From JACCZX01 sp963824935 (GTDB taxonomy: Bacteria; Pseudomonadota; Gammaproteobacteria; Burkholderiales; Burkholderiaceae_F), in assembly GCA_963824935.1 (NCBI GenBank), contig CAWGRF010000022.1:34009-98008 (forward strand): 64,000 bases of DNA, in the 5' to 3' direction. The notes under the pieces are model-generated. The model ran no database searches, had not been told where the DNA came from, and saw only the letters and a list, made by a program, of their open reading frames with translations. The position numbers and the translations under genes are program-made. Shown here in pieces: positions 43,367-52,730 of the stretch; the stretch's first letter is position 1, and every line of letters starts with the position of its first letter.

Positions 43367-44335
43367 ATGGCAAAGCCGAGAGTATTTATCGATGGCGAAC
43401 ATGGAACGACCGGGCTCGAGATTCGTGAGCGGTTGGTCGCGCGCGACGACATCGAATTGGTGAGCCTGCCCGTCGAGCAGCGCAAGGACAGCTTGGCAAA
43501 GCTCGGCGTTATCAACGCCGTCGATCTGGTGATCCTGTGCCTCCCGGACGATGCCGCGCGAGAAACGGTGGCGCTCGCCGGGCAGGGCGCTACACGCTTT
43601 ATCGACGCGAGCAGCGCGCACCGCACGTCGCCGGATTGGGTCTACGGCTTTCCCGAGATGACGCGCACGCAACGCACGACGATCGCTTCGGCGCAACGTG
43701 TTTCGAATCCGGGCTGCTACCCGACCGGTGCGGTGGCACTGCTGCGGCCGCTGCGCGAGCGCGAAATTCTCCCGCCGAGCACGTTGGTCAATGTCAACGC
43801 AGTATCCGGGTATTCGGGTGGAGGCCGCAGGTTAATCGACGCGTATCAGCGCAAGCATGAGCAAAATGAGGGCCGCCCGGCCGGCATCGTTTTATACGGA
43901 CTCAATCTTGCGCACAAGCATCTTCCAGAGATGCAGACGATGGGCTTGCTAGACCGTACGCCGGTATTTACGCCGCACGTTGGTGACTTCATGCGCGGGA
44001 TGCTGGTTTCGGTTCCGCTGCATACCGGCCAGTTGCCGGGGCGTGTCACTGGCGAAGCGCTGCACGCGGCGTATGTGGAGCATTTCGCGGATGAAGCGTT
44101 CATCACCGTGCGCCCACTGAACGATGCCTCCGCGCTGCGCGACGGCGCGTATCTGGAGCCGGAAGCCTTGAACGGCACGAATCGCATCGAAGTGTTCGTG
44201 TTTGCCAACGATGCGAACGAGCAGGCGCTGCTGGTGGCGCGTCTCGACAATCTCGGCAAGGGTGCAAGCGGTGCGGCGGTGCAGAACATGAATTTGATGT
44301 TCGGCTTGCCGGAAGAGACGGGGCTCAGTGGCTAG
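43367..44335 (+). CDS. argC: N-acetyl-gamma-glutamyl-phosphate reductase, type 2
   Basis: The product has 322 residues, nearer the short type 2 ArgC (about 310) than type 1. It reduces N-acetylglutamyl phosphate in arginine synthesis. VFIDGEHGTTGLEIRERL is the NADP-binding start, VSNPGCYPTGA holds the catalytic Cys, and TPHVGDFMRGMLVSVPLHT is the substrate His region. The last 8 bases overlap the transglutaminase start. Confidence 0.95.
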   Translation: MAKPRVFIDGEHGTTGLEIRERLVARDDIELVSLPVEQRKDSLAKLGVINAVDLVILCLPDDAARETVALAGQGATRFIDASSAHRTSPDWVYGFPEMTRTQRTTIASAQRVSNPGCYPTGAVALLRPLREREILPPSTLVNVNAVSGYSGGGRRLIDAYQRKHEQNEGRPAGIVLYGLNLAHKHLPEMQTMGLLDRTPVFTPHVGDFMRGMLVSVPLHTGQLPGRVTGEALHAAYVEHFADEAFITVRPLNDASALRDGAYLEPEALNGTNRIEVFVFANDANEQALLVARLDNLGKGASGAAVQNMNLMFGLPEETGLSG

Positions 44336-45239
44336 CAGCGGGCCCACCGCCGACCTGCAGAGTCTGCTGGCAGTCGAGCACGTCACGACCTATCACTACA
44401 GGCGGCCGGTTCGTTTCGGCCAGCACCGCTTGATGTTCCGCCCGCGCGAGGGGCACGACGTGCAGGTGATCGAAGCAGAGGTCGAAGTCAATGTGCCTTC
44501 GCGCGTCGACTGGATGCTCGACACGCAGTCCAACTCGGTCACGCTGGTGACGCCGCAAGCCGAGTCGGCCGAACTGAAGATCGAGTGCCGTTTCAAAATC
44601 GAGCAGCATCGCGTGCGCAGCGCGCAAGACCTGCCGCTCGCATCGCATGCGCAGCGCTGGCCGTTTGACTACAGCGCCGAGGAGCGACGCGATCTCGGTG
44701 CAATGCTCGAGCCCCACTATCCCGATCCGGAAGGTCGGTTGTACGAATGGATGCGTCCGTTCTTTCTGCAGGCTGCGCGGCCCGACACGAAGGAGCTGCT
44801 GCTGTCGATGGCCGACGCGATAAAAAGCGGGCTGAAGTACGAAATGCGCGACGAAGGGGGCACGCGAACGCCCGATGAAACACTGAATCGCGGCTCTGGA
44901 AGTTGTCGCGACTACGCGCTGTTGATGATCGAAGCCGTGCGGCGGCTTGGAATGGCCGGGCGTTTTGTTTCAGGCTATTTATACGACCCGGCGCTGGACA
45001 GCGGAACGGGCGAAGGTGTAGTTGGCGCGGGCGCTACTCATGCATGGCTCGATGTTTATCTTCCAGGCGCCGGCTGGGTTCCGTTTGATCCCACCAACGC
45101 CGTCTTCAGGGGAGCGAATCTGATTCGCGTCGCCTTTGCGCGCGACCCGCAGCTTGCTGCACCGCTGACTGGAAGCTGGTTTGGCGATCCATCAGATCAC
45201 GTCGGGATGGATGTAAAGGTCGCAGTCCGACGAGTGTGA
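44328..45239 (+). CDS. Transglutaminase-like family protein
   Basis: The product has 303 residues. The N-terminal beta domain (LLAVEHVTTYHYRRPVRFGQ) is typical of bacterial transglutaminase-like proteins. The triad is readable: Cys in NRGSGSCRDYALLM, His in GATHAWLDVYL, Asp in GWVPFDPTN. No signal peptide is seen. These are probably cysteine peptidases or ligases of unknown substrate. The start overlaps argC by 8 bases, so both are one transcript. Confidence 0.9.
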   Translation: MASSGPTADLQSLLAVEHVTTYHYRRPVRFGQHRLMFRPREGHDVQVIEAEVEVNVPSRVDWMLDTQSNSVTLVTPQAESAELKIECRFKIEQHRVRSAQDLPLASHAQRWPFDYSAEERRDLGAMLEPHYPDPEGRLYEWMRPFFLQAARPDTKELLLSMADAIKSGLKYEMRDEGGTRTPDETLNRGSGSCRDYALLMIEAVRRLGMAGRFVSGYLYDPALDSGTGEGVVGAGATHAWLDVYLPGAGWVPFDPTNAVFRGANLIRVAFARDPQLAAPLTGSWFGDPSDHVGMDVKVAVRRV

Positions 45240-45241
45240 GC

Positions 45242-46229
45242 CTACCGGCGAAGGGTTGATGCCTGCCGTTGCAGCGCTGCGCGCAATCGTTGATGGACCT
45301 CTGGAGAACGTCCCGCTTGCCCGGTCGCAAGTTGCACGAAGTTTTCGGCGAGGATCTCCTCCGGGTGGATGATGTAAGCAGTGTTGTGTCCGATCTGCTC
45401 GCTAAAGCCACGCAGCTGGTTGGTCTCGTGCAAACGAGGCGCTGGCATCAGTTCAGCCCGTTGCGGTGTGCGCTCGCCCCGCGCGACTTCGAGCCACACG
45501 AGTTTTAGATACGCAAAGAATTCGCCGCCTCGCACAGAGTCGTACCTGTCAACCGTCGATTGCAATAGGGGCGCGACCCATACCACGCCATCGTTCGTGT
45601 GGACCCTGATCGCGACGTCGATGCGTGGCGCGTCCGGGTTTGTAATCTTGCGAGCGGCGAGCTGCGGAGGGAGCACGACTTCGTCGATCGACACAAATCC
45701 GATCGTTGCGTACATCGCGTTGCGCCAGGCCGTGTCCTGACGGCTCGCGATGTGGAACAACTCGTGTGCAAGCACCTGCGCCAAGACCTCAGGCTGCTGC
45801 AGTACCCGCTCGGTAAGAATGATCGCGTTTGCTCGCGTGTGTGGTGCGTTGCCCTCACCGGTGCCAGTCGTTCGCACGAAGACGACGGTATCGGGCAGAG
45901 GCAGACGCAGCTCGGCAAGCTGGACTCGGATCGACTCCAGAGCTGCTTGCACGCGAGCACGGTCTGCATCAGACCAGGGTTGCACGGCGCCTGCCAGCAG
46001 TTGAAGGAAATCGGCTTCGCTGACCGGCGTTTCCGACTTCGCCTTTAGCGCACGCTCGAGCGGACTGAGCCGCTGCACATACTCGTCGCGCGCAGCCACG
46101 ATCGCTCGACCTTCTTCCACAGTTGCAAACCGGAATGAGGTCGCGGTATGCGCGGTCTGGGCGCCACGCGGGGCCGAATCCAGCGAACAGCGCGCATATG
46201 CCCAGACAACGCAGCAGTCGGAAAATCAT
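45242..46229 (-). CDS. Secreted HExxH putative metalloprotein, shift in the signal peptide
   Basis: The main frame (from about 46150) encodes about 300 residues with VLAHELFHIASRQ, a Zn-type HExxH, and later HETNQLRGFSEQIGHN followed by HPEEILAEN, where a third ligand could be. A signal peptide MIFRLLRCLGICALFAGFGP begins at ATG 46229, with AGAGGT upstream, in another frame. Dropping one base near 46157-46163 joins the two (..GPAW-[A/R]-QTAHTATS..); the span of 988 bases is 3n+1. The protein is then about 328 residues, periplasmic. It is peptidase-like, but activity is not proven. It converges with the transglutaminase gene. Confidence 0.65.
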
Positions 46230-46314
46230 CGCCACCTCTAGGACACCTGCAGTCCTCCCCCGCAGCGGTATCCTGACGACCTCTGCTTGGCTTGACTGCA
46301 CCGAGGTTTCAAAC

Positions 46315-46698
46315 ATGCGAATGCTCCATACCATGCTGCGCGTCGGCGATTTGCCGCGTTCGATCGACTTCTACACCAGAGTGATGGGCATGCGCGTGCT
46401 GCGCACGACCGACCGGCCTGAGCAGAAGTACTCGCTTGCGTTCGTCGGCTACGCCGATGAATCGCAGCAGGCGGTGATCGAATTGACCTACAACTACGGC
46501 GTGACGACGTACGACCTTGGCGCCGGCTTTGGACACATCGCGATCGGCGTTGACGATATCCATGGCGTCTGCGAACGAGTGAAAGCCGCTGGCGGTTTGG
46601 TGTCTCGCGAGCCAGGTCCGGTTAAGGGCGGCACCACCGTTATTGCATTCGTCCAAGATCCCGATGGCTACAAGATCGAACTGATCGAGCGCTCGTAG
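46315..46698 (+). CDS. gloA: Lactoylglutathione lyase (glyoxalase I)
   Basis: The product has 127 residues from ATG 46315 (MRMLHTMLRVGDLPRSIDFY). Metal ligands are in place: His 5, the Glu in AVIELTYNYG (about 56), His in AGFGHIAIGV (about 74) and Glu in DPDGYKIELIE (about 122). It converts the methylglyoxal-glutathione hemithioacetal to lactoylglutathione. The gene stands alone, divergent from the HExxH gene. Confidence 0.95.
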   Translation: MRMLHTMLRVGDLPRSIDFYTRVMGMRVLRTTDRPEQKYSLAFVGYADESQQAVIELTYNYGVTTYDLGAGFGHIAIGVDDIHGVCERVKAAGGLVSREPGPVKGGTTVIAFVQDPDGYKIELIERS

Positions 46699-46739
46699 CT
46701 GATAGTGATGACACGCAGCGCAAGCGCGAGCGACGAAGG

Positions 46740-46946
46740 TCATGCGTCCTTGCGCTGCGCCGCCGCCAAGCACCGCCTACAAAGGCACGACCGGCCGCGC
46801 TCGTGGTCGGACAGACTGGCCAACGCCGCCGGACTGACCGCAATCTCCGAGCACCAGCATGGCGTGCCAAAGTCTCCGCTTCGCGCCGGTGCGCAATCAT
46901 TCGGTCCACCGCAAACCGGGCACGCGAAGTTTGGGTTCGGCAACAT
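46740..46946 (-). CDS. Cysteine-rich CWC family protein
   Basis: The product has 68 residues with FACPVCGGPNDCAPARSG, TPCWCSEI and SCLCRRCLAA. The CWC motif and spaced Cys pairs identify the small cysteine-rich CWC family, likely metal-binding. Function is unknown. It converges with gloA. No clear ribosome binding site is seen for ATG 46946. Confidence 0.85.
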   Translation of the reverse strand: MLPNPNFACPVCGGPNDCAPARSGDFGTPCWCSEIAVSPAALASLSDHERGRSCLCRRCLAAAQRKDA

Positions 46947-47037
46947 AAGGCGGTGTAGGCGACGCGCGTGCGCCTCAACGTTAAGCCGCGAGCATGCGGC
47001 GTCGGCTCTCCGGCGACGCGTAGCCGCACATCGTTGT

Positions 47038-47331
47038 CTATGTCAGCTTGGCGAGAACTCCATTGATTTCCTGTCGGGAGAAGGCTCGCATCGTCTGAGT
47101 GCGGACGTTTCCGCCCGAACCAATGGCCATCCCAAGCGCGGTCATGGACGCATCGTCAGGCGCTTCGAATATCCCGACGACGTCGTAGCTGCCCAGTGTC
47201 CAGTAAAACTCCTTCACGGTGACTCCGAATTTTTTTGCCAGATCCTTTACCGCGTCGGCCCGCTTTGCGGTGTCTTTGACGCTGCGAATGCCTTGATCTG
47301 TGAAACTCGTGAGGACAATGTAGGTTGCCAT
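47038..47331 (-). CDS. GYD domain protein
   Basis: The product has 97 residues with AGGAGG before the ATG. ATYIVLTSFTDQGIRSVKD and VKEFYWTLGSYDVVGIFEAPD carry the GYD (here GSYD) segment and SGGNVRTQTMRAFS closes the fold, a dimeric alpha/beta barrel. Function is unknown. It follows the SRPBCC gene in the same direction with a gap of 92 bases. Confidence 0.92.
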   Translation of the reverse strand: MATYIVLTSFTDQGIRSVKDTAKRADAVKDLAKKFGVTVKEFYWTLGSYDVVGIFEAPDDASMTALGMAIGSGGNVRTQTMRAFSRQEINGVLAKLT

Positions 47332-47423
47332 GATGATTCCTCCTAACGGGGTTGAGGCCTATGAAACAACCGTCGACGGCGGCACGGCCTCGAATTGTGC
47401 CTGCCTAGGGATAGTCGGGCGCT

Positions 47424-47906
47424 TCACGCTGGATATTCTGCTCGCAAGGCACTGCCGTGCACGAGGTAGTGATTGATCCGCGCCTCCCAGTCCTTCATGA
47501 ATTGACGGTAGTAGTCCTCCGTGAAGGATGCGACAAAGGCATCGCCTTCTGGCCCGAGGCTCGTATGCGTGTATGTGATCAACGCTTCCGAGCCGGTCCC
47601 GACAGCGCGTAGCTGTATGTTGAGCTTGCAGGCCGTGACGAGCGGGGTGATCTTGAGCATTTCGACGAAGCCATTGCCGGGCTCGTGTCGGGTGATGTAC
47701 CAGATGGCGTTGTTTGGAGCAGCAGCGGTAACGAACACGCAGTCGGCCTCCGCGACGCCTGAACGACTGACGACGGAGATCGGATCCCAGCCGTCGATCC
47801 AATCCGCTTCGCGCACCGGGCATAGCAACGGAAAGACTGCAGACGGCTCGGCGACGAGGCGTTGCGTGTAGCTGCGAGTCACGCGGTTCGGCTTCGTGAT
47901 GTTCAT
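47424..47906 (-). CDS. SRPBCC/START-like family protein
   Basis: From ATG 47906 (MNITKPNRVTRSYTQRL) the product has 160 residues. The pattern PSAVFPLLCPVREADWIDGWD is typical of polyketide-cyclase/SRPBCC proteins, followed by a ligand-cavity beta sheet (NAIWYITRHEPGNGFVEML) and a C-terminal helix. It binds an unknown hydrophobic ligand. No signal peptide. Confidence 0.8.
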   Translation of the reverse strand: MNITKPNRVTRSYTQRLVAEPSAVFPLLCPVREADWIDGWDPISVVSRSGVAEADCVFVTAAAPNNAIWYITRHEPGNGFVEMLKITPLVTACKLNIQLRAVGTGSEALITYTHTSLGPEGDAFVASFTEDYYRQFMKDWEARINHYLVHGSALRAEYPA

Positions 47907-47967
47907 TTGGCAGAGCCCGGAGAGGTGGTTGACGCTAGCGTTCGACGGACACGACAGCGTAGCCCGC

Positions 47968-49047
47968 TCAGCCCTGGCCCGCTGCGGCACGCACAGAAGC
48001 GGCATTAACGCCGAGCTTGCCGGCGGCATCGAGGATCTCGTCCCACGTCGTCACATCGACGGCGATTCCGTGCGCGGTGCGCTGCGCACGCGCCTCGCGC
48101 TCGGGCTCGCCCGCGACGCGAACCGAGCCGAAGCCTTCACGCGCCGGCGAGGCTTTGACCCACTCGATAAAGGCGAGCGTCTCGCGCTCGAACACGGTGC
48201 GGTCGCCCAGCGCCGCAGGGTCGATCAGCACGGTCAGCATGCCATTCAAGATGCGCCGCTGCGCGACATCTTCCGCGTGCTGCGTCATGCCTGCCGCGAG
48301 CGCACCGCCCAGCAGTTCGCATAGCAACGCAAGGCCGTAACCCTTGTGCCCGCCGAAAGCGAGGAGTGCGCCAAACGGCGGATTGACGCCGTACCGCGGC
48401 TCGCGTGTCGGGCGTCCTTGATCGTCGAGCAAGCAATCGGGCGGCACGAGCTCGCCCTTGTTGAACGCGACGCGCGTCTTTCCTTGCGCCAGCACACTGG
48501 TCGCGAAATCTAGGATCACCGGCTCACGTCCCGTTAGCGGAATTCCGGCCGCGAACGGGTTGGTCCCGAACCGCGCATCGGCGCCGCCGTACGGCGCGAC
48601 AATGCTGCGCGCAATGACGTTGACGAAATGAAGTGAGACCAAGCCCGCCCGCGTGGCCTGCTCGGCCCACGCGCCGATGCGGCCAAGATGATGCGAATTA
48701 CCCAGCGCAACGACGGCGCTGCCGTGTTCCAGCGCCCGCGCGATGCCGAGTTCCATCGCCTCGCGGCCGATGACCTGGCCGAAGCCCGCGCCGCCGTCGA
48801 GACGCAGCAGAGCGCCGGCATCGAGCACGGTTCGCACGTGCTGGTTCGGCACCAGGCCGCCTTGCTGGTACGCCTCGACATAGCGCGGCAGCATGCCGAT
48901 ACCATGCGAGTCGTGCCCGGTGAGGTTGGCTTCGATTAGGTTGCCGGTGACCGCGTCGACTTCTGCCTCATGGCTTCCGAAACCGCGCACGACGAGGCGA
49001 ATGGCCGTTTGCAGGCGCGCGACGTCGATGGTGTGGGAGGCGCTCAT
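47968..49047 (-). CDS. Malate/L-lactate (Ldh/YlbC-type) dehydrogenase
   Basis: The product has 359 residues, normal for the COG2055 family. ANLTGHDSHGIGMLPRYV contains the substrate-binding His region, VVALGNSHHLGRIGAWAEQA the catalytic His, and FGTNPFAAGIP and GGHKGYGLALLCELLGG the NAD-binding parts. It oxidises an alpha-hydroxy acid such as L-malate, lactate or a related sugar acid with NAD(P). It is divergent from a Bug binding protein gene 96 bases away, a pairing that suggests uptake and oxidation of the same acid. Confidence 0.92.
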   Translation of the reverse strand: MSASHTIDVARLQTAIRLVVRGFGSHEAEVDAVTGNLIEANLTGHDSHGIGMLPRYVEAYQQGGLVPNQHVRTVLDAGALLRLDGGAGFGQVIGREAMELGIARALEHGSAVVALGNSHHLGRIGAWAEQATRAGLVSLHFVNVIARSIVAPYGGADARFGTNPFAAGIPLTGREPVILDFATSVLAQGKTRVAFNKGELVPPDCLLDDQGRPTREPRYGVNPPFGALLAFGGHKGYGLALLCELLGGALAAGMTQHAEDVAQRRILNGMLTVLIDPAALGDRTVFERETLAFIEWVKASPAREGFGSVRVAGEPEREARAQRTAHGIAVDVTTWDEILDAAGKLGVNAASVRAAAGQG

Positions 49048-49143
49048 CAGCTCCGTTCGTTTTGATTTTTAGATTGAGTCGGGCGGGACGCGATCGTAGA
49101 CTGGATCCGCAGCGCCGCCAGATCGGGCAAACAAGGAGGAGAC

Positions 49144-50138
49144 ATGACCAACTATCGACGCATCATCATCCACGGCGTGCTCGCGGTGTCCGCTGCGCTC
49201 GCGTCCGCGCCGGGCATCGCGCAGACCGCCGCGTCGAATTGGCCGAACAAGCCGATCCGCTACATCGTTCCCTTTGCTCCGGGCGGCACGACAGATATCC
49301 TGGCGCGCACGGTCGGTGAAAGGCTCAGTGTCGCGCTGGGCCAGCCGATCGTCGTCGAGAACAAACCCGGGCAGGGCGGCTCGATCGGCGTCGGCCGAGC
49401 TGGCGCGCGCCGCGCCCGACGGCTACACGATCGGCGGTGGCACGATCAGCTCGCATGGCATCAACGCCACGCTGTACGACAAGCTCAGCTACGACCCGGT
49501 GACGAGCTTTGCGCCGATCACGCTGTATGCGACGCAGCCGAACGTGTTGCTGGTTCATCCCAGCGTGCCGGCGAAAAACGTGCGCGAGTTCATCGAGCTA
49601 TTGAAAGCGAACCCGGACAAGTATTCGTTCGGTTCGGCCGGCAACGGCACTTCGCAGCACATCTCCGGCGAAATGTTCAAGGCGATGGCCGGCGTGAAGA
49701 TGCAGCACATTCCTTATCGCGGCAGCGGCCAGATGATGCCGGAGCTGCTGGGAGGCACCTTGTCGGTGGCATTCGACAACATCGCGACTGCGATGCCGCA
49801 CGTGAACGCCGGCAAGCTGCGCGCGCTCGCGGTGACGAGCGCGACCCGCTCGGTGGTAGCGCCCGACGTGCCGACGATGGCCGAGTCCGGACTCGCGGGT
49901 TACGACATCAGCTCATGGCAGGCGGTGTTCGCGCCGGCAGGCACACCGCCGGCCGATCGTCGATCGCCTGTACACGGAGATCGCGCGCATCCTCAAAACA
50001 CCGGAGATGCAGAAGCGGCTGAACGACCTTGGTCTAAACGTCAGCGGCATGCCTCCGCAGGAGCTGGCGGCGCTGGTGAAGGCCGACGTGCCGAGGCTTG
50101 GCAAGATCGTCAAGGAAACCGGCGCCCGCGCAGACTAA
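49144..50138 (+). pseudogene. Bug/TctC-family solute-binding protein, two frameshifts
   Basis: AAGGAGGAG precedes ATG 49144. The signal peptide (MTNYRRIIIHGVLAVSAALA) is cleaved near IAQ-TA. The protein is spread over three frames: up to GQGGSIGV, then AELARAAPDGYTIGGGTI to FAPAGTPP, then IVDRLYTEIARILKTPEM to the stop. Removing one G at GG 49393-49394 and one at GG 49951-49952 joins all parts to 330 residues; the span of 995 bases (3n+2) agrees. It would bind a carboxylate in the periplasm. It is divergent from the Ldh gene. Confidence 0.8.
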
Positions 50139-50162
50139 AAAACCTCAAGAAAGGCAGTGCGC

Positions 50163-50700
50163 CTACTTCGGCTTGGTCTCCGACCACGTGCGCAACGCCT
50201 CGAGCGTACGTTCGACGTGCTTGGTCGGGTTCAAGCTGACGTAGTAGTAGACGACCTTGCCGCTGGGCGCGATGACATACGTAATTCGGTTTGCATACTC
50301 GGGCCGTGTCTTCATCACGGCGTCGTACGACTTGATCACGTTTAGCGCAGGGTCGGACGCCACCGGAAACCGGCTTTGGCAGGCCTGGACCGAGAATTTG
50401 GCGAGCGCTTGAATATCGTCGGCAGAGACGCCGATGACCGACGCGCCGAGCGCTGTGAAGCGCGGGATCGCTTCGGCAAACTCATGCGCCTCGATCGAGC
50501 AACTGTCGGAGAATGCCGCGGGAAAGAAATACAGCACTACCGGACCTTTCTTGAGTGATTCGGCGAGCGAAAACTTGTAGATTTCTCCGCCGAGCGCGGC
50601 GGATGCCGTGAAGTCCGGCGCATCGTCGCCGATGTCGAGCGCAGCGCGAGCGGGAAGGCAGAGCGAGTGCGAGGCACGCGTAAGCGAGGACACGGTACAT
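50163..50700 (-). CDS. Periplasmic peroxiredoxin (AhpC/TSA/BCP type), shift in the signal peptide
   Basis: ATG 50700, with AAAGGAG upstream, opens MYRVLAYACLALALPS. The mature part (ALDIGDDAPDFTASAALGGE) is in another frame; removing one base of GGG 50652-50654 joins them as ..LALPSARAALDIG... The span is 3n+1. The active site is FFPAAFSDSCSIEAHEF: the peroxidatic Cys is in S-D-S-C-S, where most have T-P-V-C-T, so this is a divergent Prx. It should reduce peroxides in the periplasm. Its ATG lies 14 bases from the divergent lipoprotein ATG. Confidence 0.75.
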
Positions 50701-50714
50701 ACGACTCCTTTGCA

Positions 50715-52348
50715 ATGCAAATGCAGCAAGCCCTTCTGATTCTCGCGAACGCCGCGGTTGTGCGCAAGGCATTCGCATTCGTCGCGCGACGGGCAGTTAC
50801 TCTTACTCTCTTATTGGTCACGGCGCTTGCAGGCTGCGGCACGCTTCCGGTACGGCCGGAACTTCGCTATTCGGCGGCGCAGCCACCTTCGCCCGAGAGT
50901 CGGCTGGCGCGGATCGCTTTGGCGTCGAGCCCATCTGCAGAGCTGTCGGGCTTTCGTTTGATGCCACTTGGCGTTTTCTCGCTGGACGCGCGGATCGAGC
51001 TTGCGCGCCGCGCGCGGCACACGCTGCGACATCCAGTACTACCACATTCATAACGACGCTACCGGCCGCCTGTTACTGCGCCATCTGCGCGACGCGGCAG
51101 CGCGCGGCGTGCGTGTGCGCCTGCTGGTGGACGATCTGTACACGGTGGGTGGCGATGCAGCTCTTCTCGGGCCTTGCCGCGTTCGAGAACGTCGAAGTCC
51201 GCCTGTTCAATCCGTTCTGTTGCGGGCGGACGAGCATCGCTCAACAAGTACGCCGCGTCGTTGTTCGACTTCGGCCGGCTCAATCACCGAATGCACAACA
51301 AGCTGTTCATCGCCGACGGTGCCATCGTGGTCGCCGGCGGACGCAACGTCGCCGATGAATACTTCCAGCGCAGCATGGGCGCGAACTTCGTCGATATGGA
51401 CGCGCTCATCGTCGGCGCGATCGTGCCGCAGTTCGCAACCATCTTCGACACGTACTGGAACAGCCCATACGTACATCCGGTGCAGACGATCGTCGACGCC
51501 GGCGTTGATCGCGCGCTGTTGCGCGAGCGATTCGACCGTCTCGTCGACGATGGTGAGCAGATGATGTCGCTGGTGTTGCCGCCGATAGACGTGCTGGGCT
51601 ACGGAGCGATCAGCGAGGATCTCGATGCCGGACGGCTAGGCCTGATCTGGGCGCCGGCGGTCGCGTTCGCGGATCCGCCCGCCAAGGTCACTGCGATGAC
51701 CGACGAAAAAGCGCGCGAGATGAGCGTTGCGATGAACGTGATGGACCGCGTGATCGCGGCCAGCAGCGAAGTGGTGATCTCGTCGCCTTATCTGATCCCC
51801 GGGCTCGAGGGCGTCGCAGGCGTTCGGTGATCTTGCGCAAGCGCAACGTCAAGGTCACGATCCTCACCAATTCACTGGCGGCCACCGACGAGCCGCTGGT
51901 GCATACGGGCTACGCGCGCTATCGAGTCGCGATGCTCAATGCGGGCGTCGACCTCTACGAATTGAGTCCCACGCGCATCCAGCGCAACCGGCGGCTCGGA
52001 TTTCTCGGATCATCTACCGGCCGACTGCACGCCAAGACCGCGGTGATCGATCGCTCGCTGGTCTTCATCGGCTCGATGAATCTCGACCCCCGCTCGGCGA
52101 CCAAGAACACCGAGCTCGGCATGATCGTCGACAGCCCCGAGCTGGCGAAGGAAGTACTGCGCGTCATCCACATCAGCAAGCTGCAGAGCGCCTACCGGGT
52201 GCGTTTGCGCTCCGACCAGCGCGGCCTCGAATGGCTGACGGCGGACGACGACAAGGAGATCGTGCTGACCAGCGAGCCCGACTCGACGTTCTTTCTGCGG
52301 CTGCAAAATATTCTGCTGGCCCCGTTTGTTCCGGAGGATCAACTGTAG
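50715..52348 (+). pseudogene. Phospholipase D/cardiolipin synthase-like lipoprotein, five frameshifts
   Basis: The reading runs through several frames. N-terminus: LLLVTALAGCGTLP is a lipobox. Then DIQYYHIHNDATGRLLL with RVRLLVDDLYTVGG, then LAAFENVEVRLFNPFCCG, then HRMHNKLFIADGAIVVAGG (HKD motif 1) to SSPYLIPGLEG, and finally VKVTILTNSLAATDEPLVH and GRLHAKTAVIDRSLVFIGS (HKD motif 2). Dropping one base near 51024, 51155, 51228, 51819 and 51832 restores about 543 residues; the span of 1634 bases (3n+2) fits five insertions. It resembles ClsC-like cardiolipin synthases. A GTG at 50760 is another possible start. Confidence 0.75.
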
Positions 52349-52361
52349 CGGTTGGTGACGA

Positions 52362-52730
52362 TTACCGGTGCAGCTCGACCGCTTTGCCGTGCGGTGTTGC
52401 GCGCGCGGCAGCGTCCCATTCGTTCGCGCGTCGCTCCAACTCCTGCTCTGGCACGACCCCCTTATTTGCCACTAGCTTTTCTAGAGCGGCAAGCCAGTGC
52501 TCGTAGTAGTGACTGCCGTCGTCGGGTTTTCCTTGCGCGGCCGCCGCAGACAGCTTGGCGGCGAGGGCGTCTGCCCATTCGCGCCAGGTGAACATGCCGG
52601 CGGCGTGTAGTGAAAGGGTAATCGCAAACGCCTGCGCTTCCCACGGCGCGTTAAATACCGGCCCTTCGTCGTCGCGCGGCAAGGCAGGCAACGCGCCGAG
52701 GTCTAAGTCAGGCCGGATCGAGGTGGTCAT
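52362..52730 (-). CDS. Nitrile hydratase activator/accessory protein
   Basis: The product has 122 residues. It resembles the N-terminal half of the nitrile hydratase beta subunit: DDEGPVFNAPWEAQAFAITL, GMFTWREWADALAAKL and YYEHWLAALEKLV. Such P14K/NhlE-like self-subunit-swapping chaperones load cobalt into the alpha subunit. It overlaps the beta gene by 23 bases and is the last gene of the operon. Confidence 0.92.
   Translation of the reverse strand: MTTSIRPDLDLGALPALPRDDEGPVFNAPWEAQAFAITLSLHAAGMFTWREWADALAAKLSAAAAQGKPDDGSHYYEHWLAALEKLVANKGVVPEQELERRANEWDAAARATPHGKAVELHR

Noticed and set aside
46640..47029. Minus-strand 129-codon frame
   Set aside because: It overlaps the CWC gene in another frame and is Arg-rich; the CWC protein has the real motif pattern.
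50136..50162. Terminator between the Bug gene and the peroxiredoxin gene
   Set aside because: A run of six A (six T on the minus strand) is present, but the only stem nearby is 4 bp; too weak to call.
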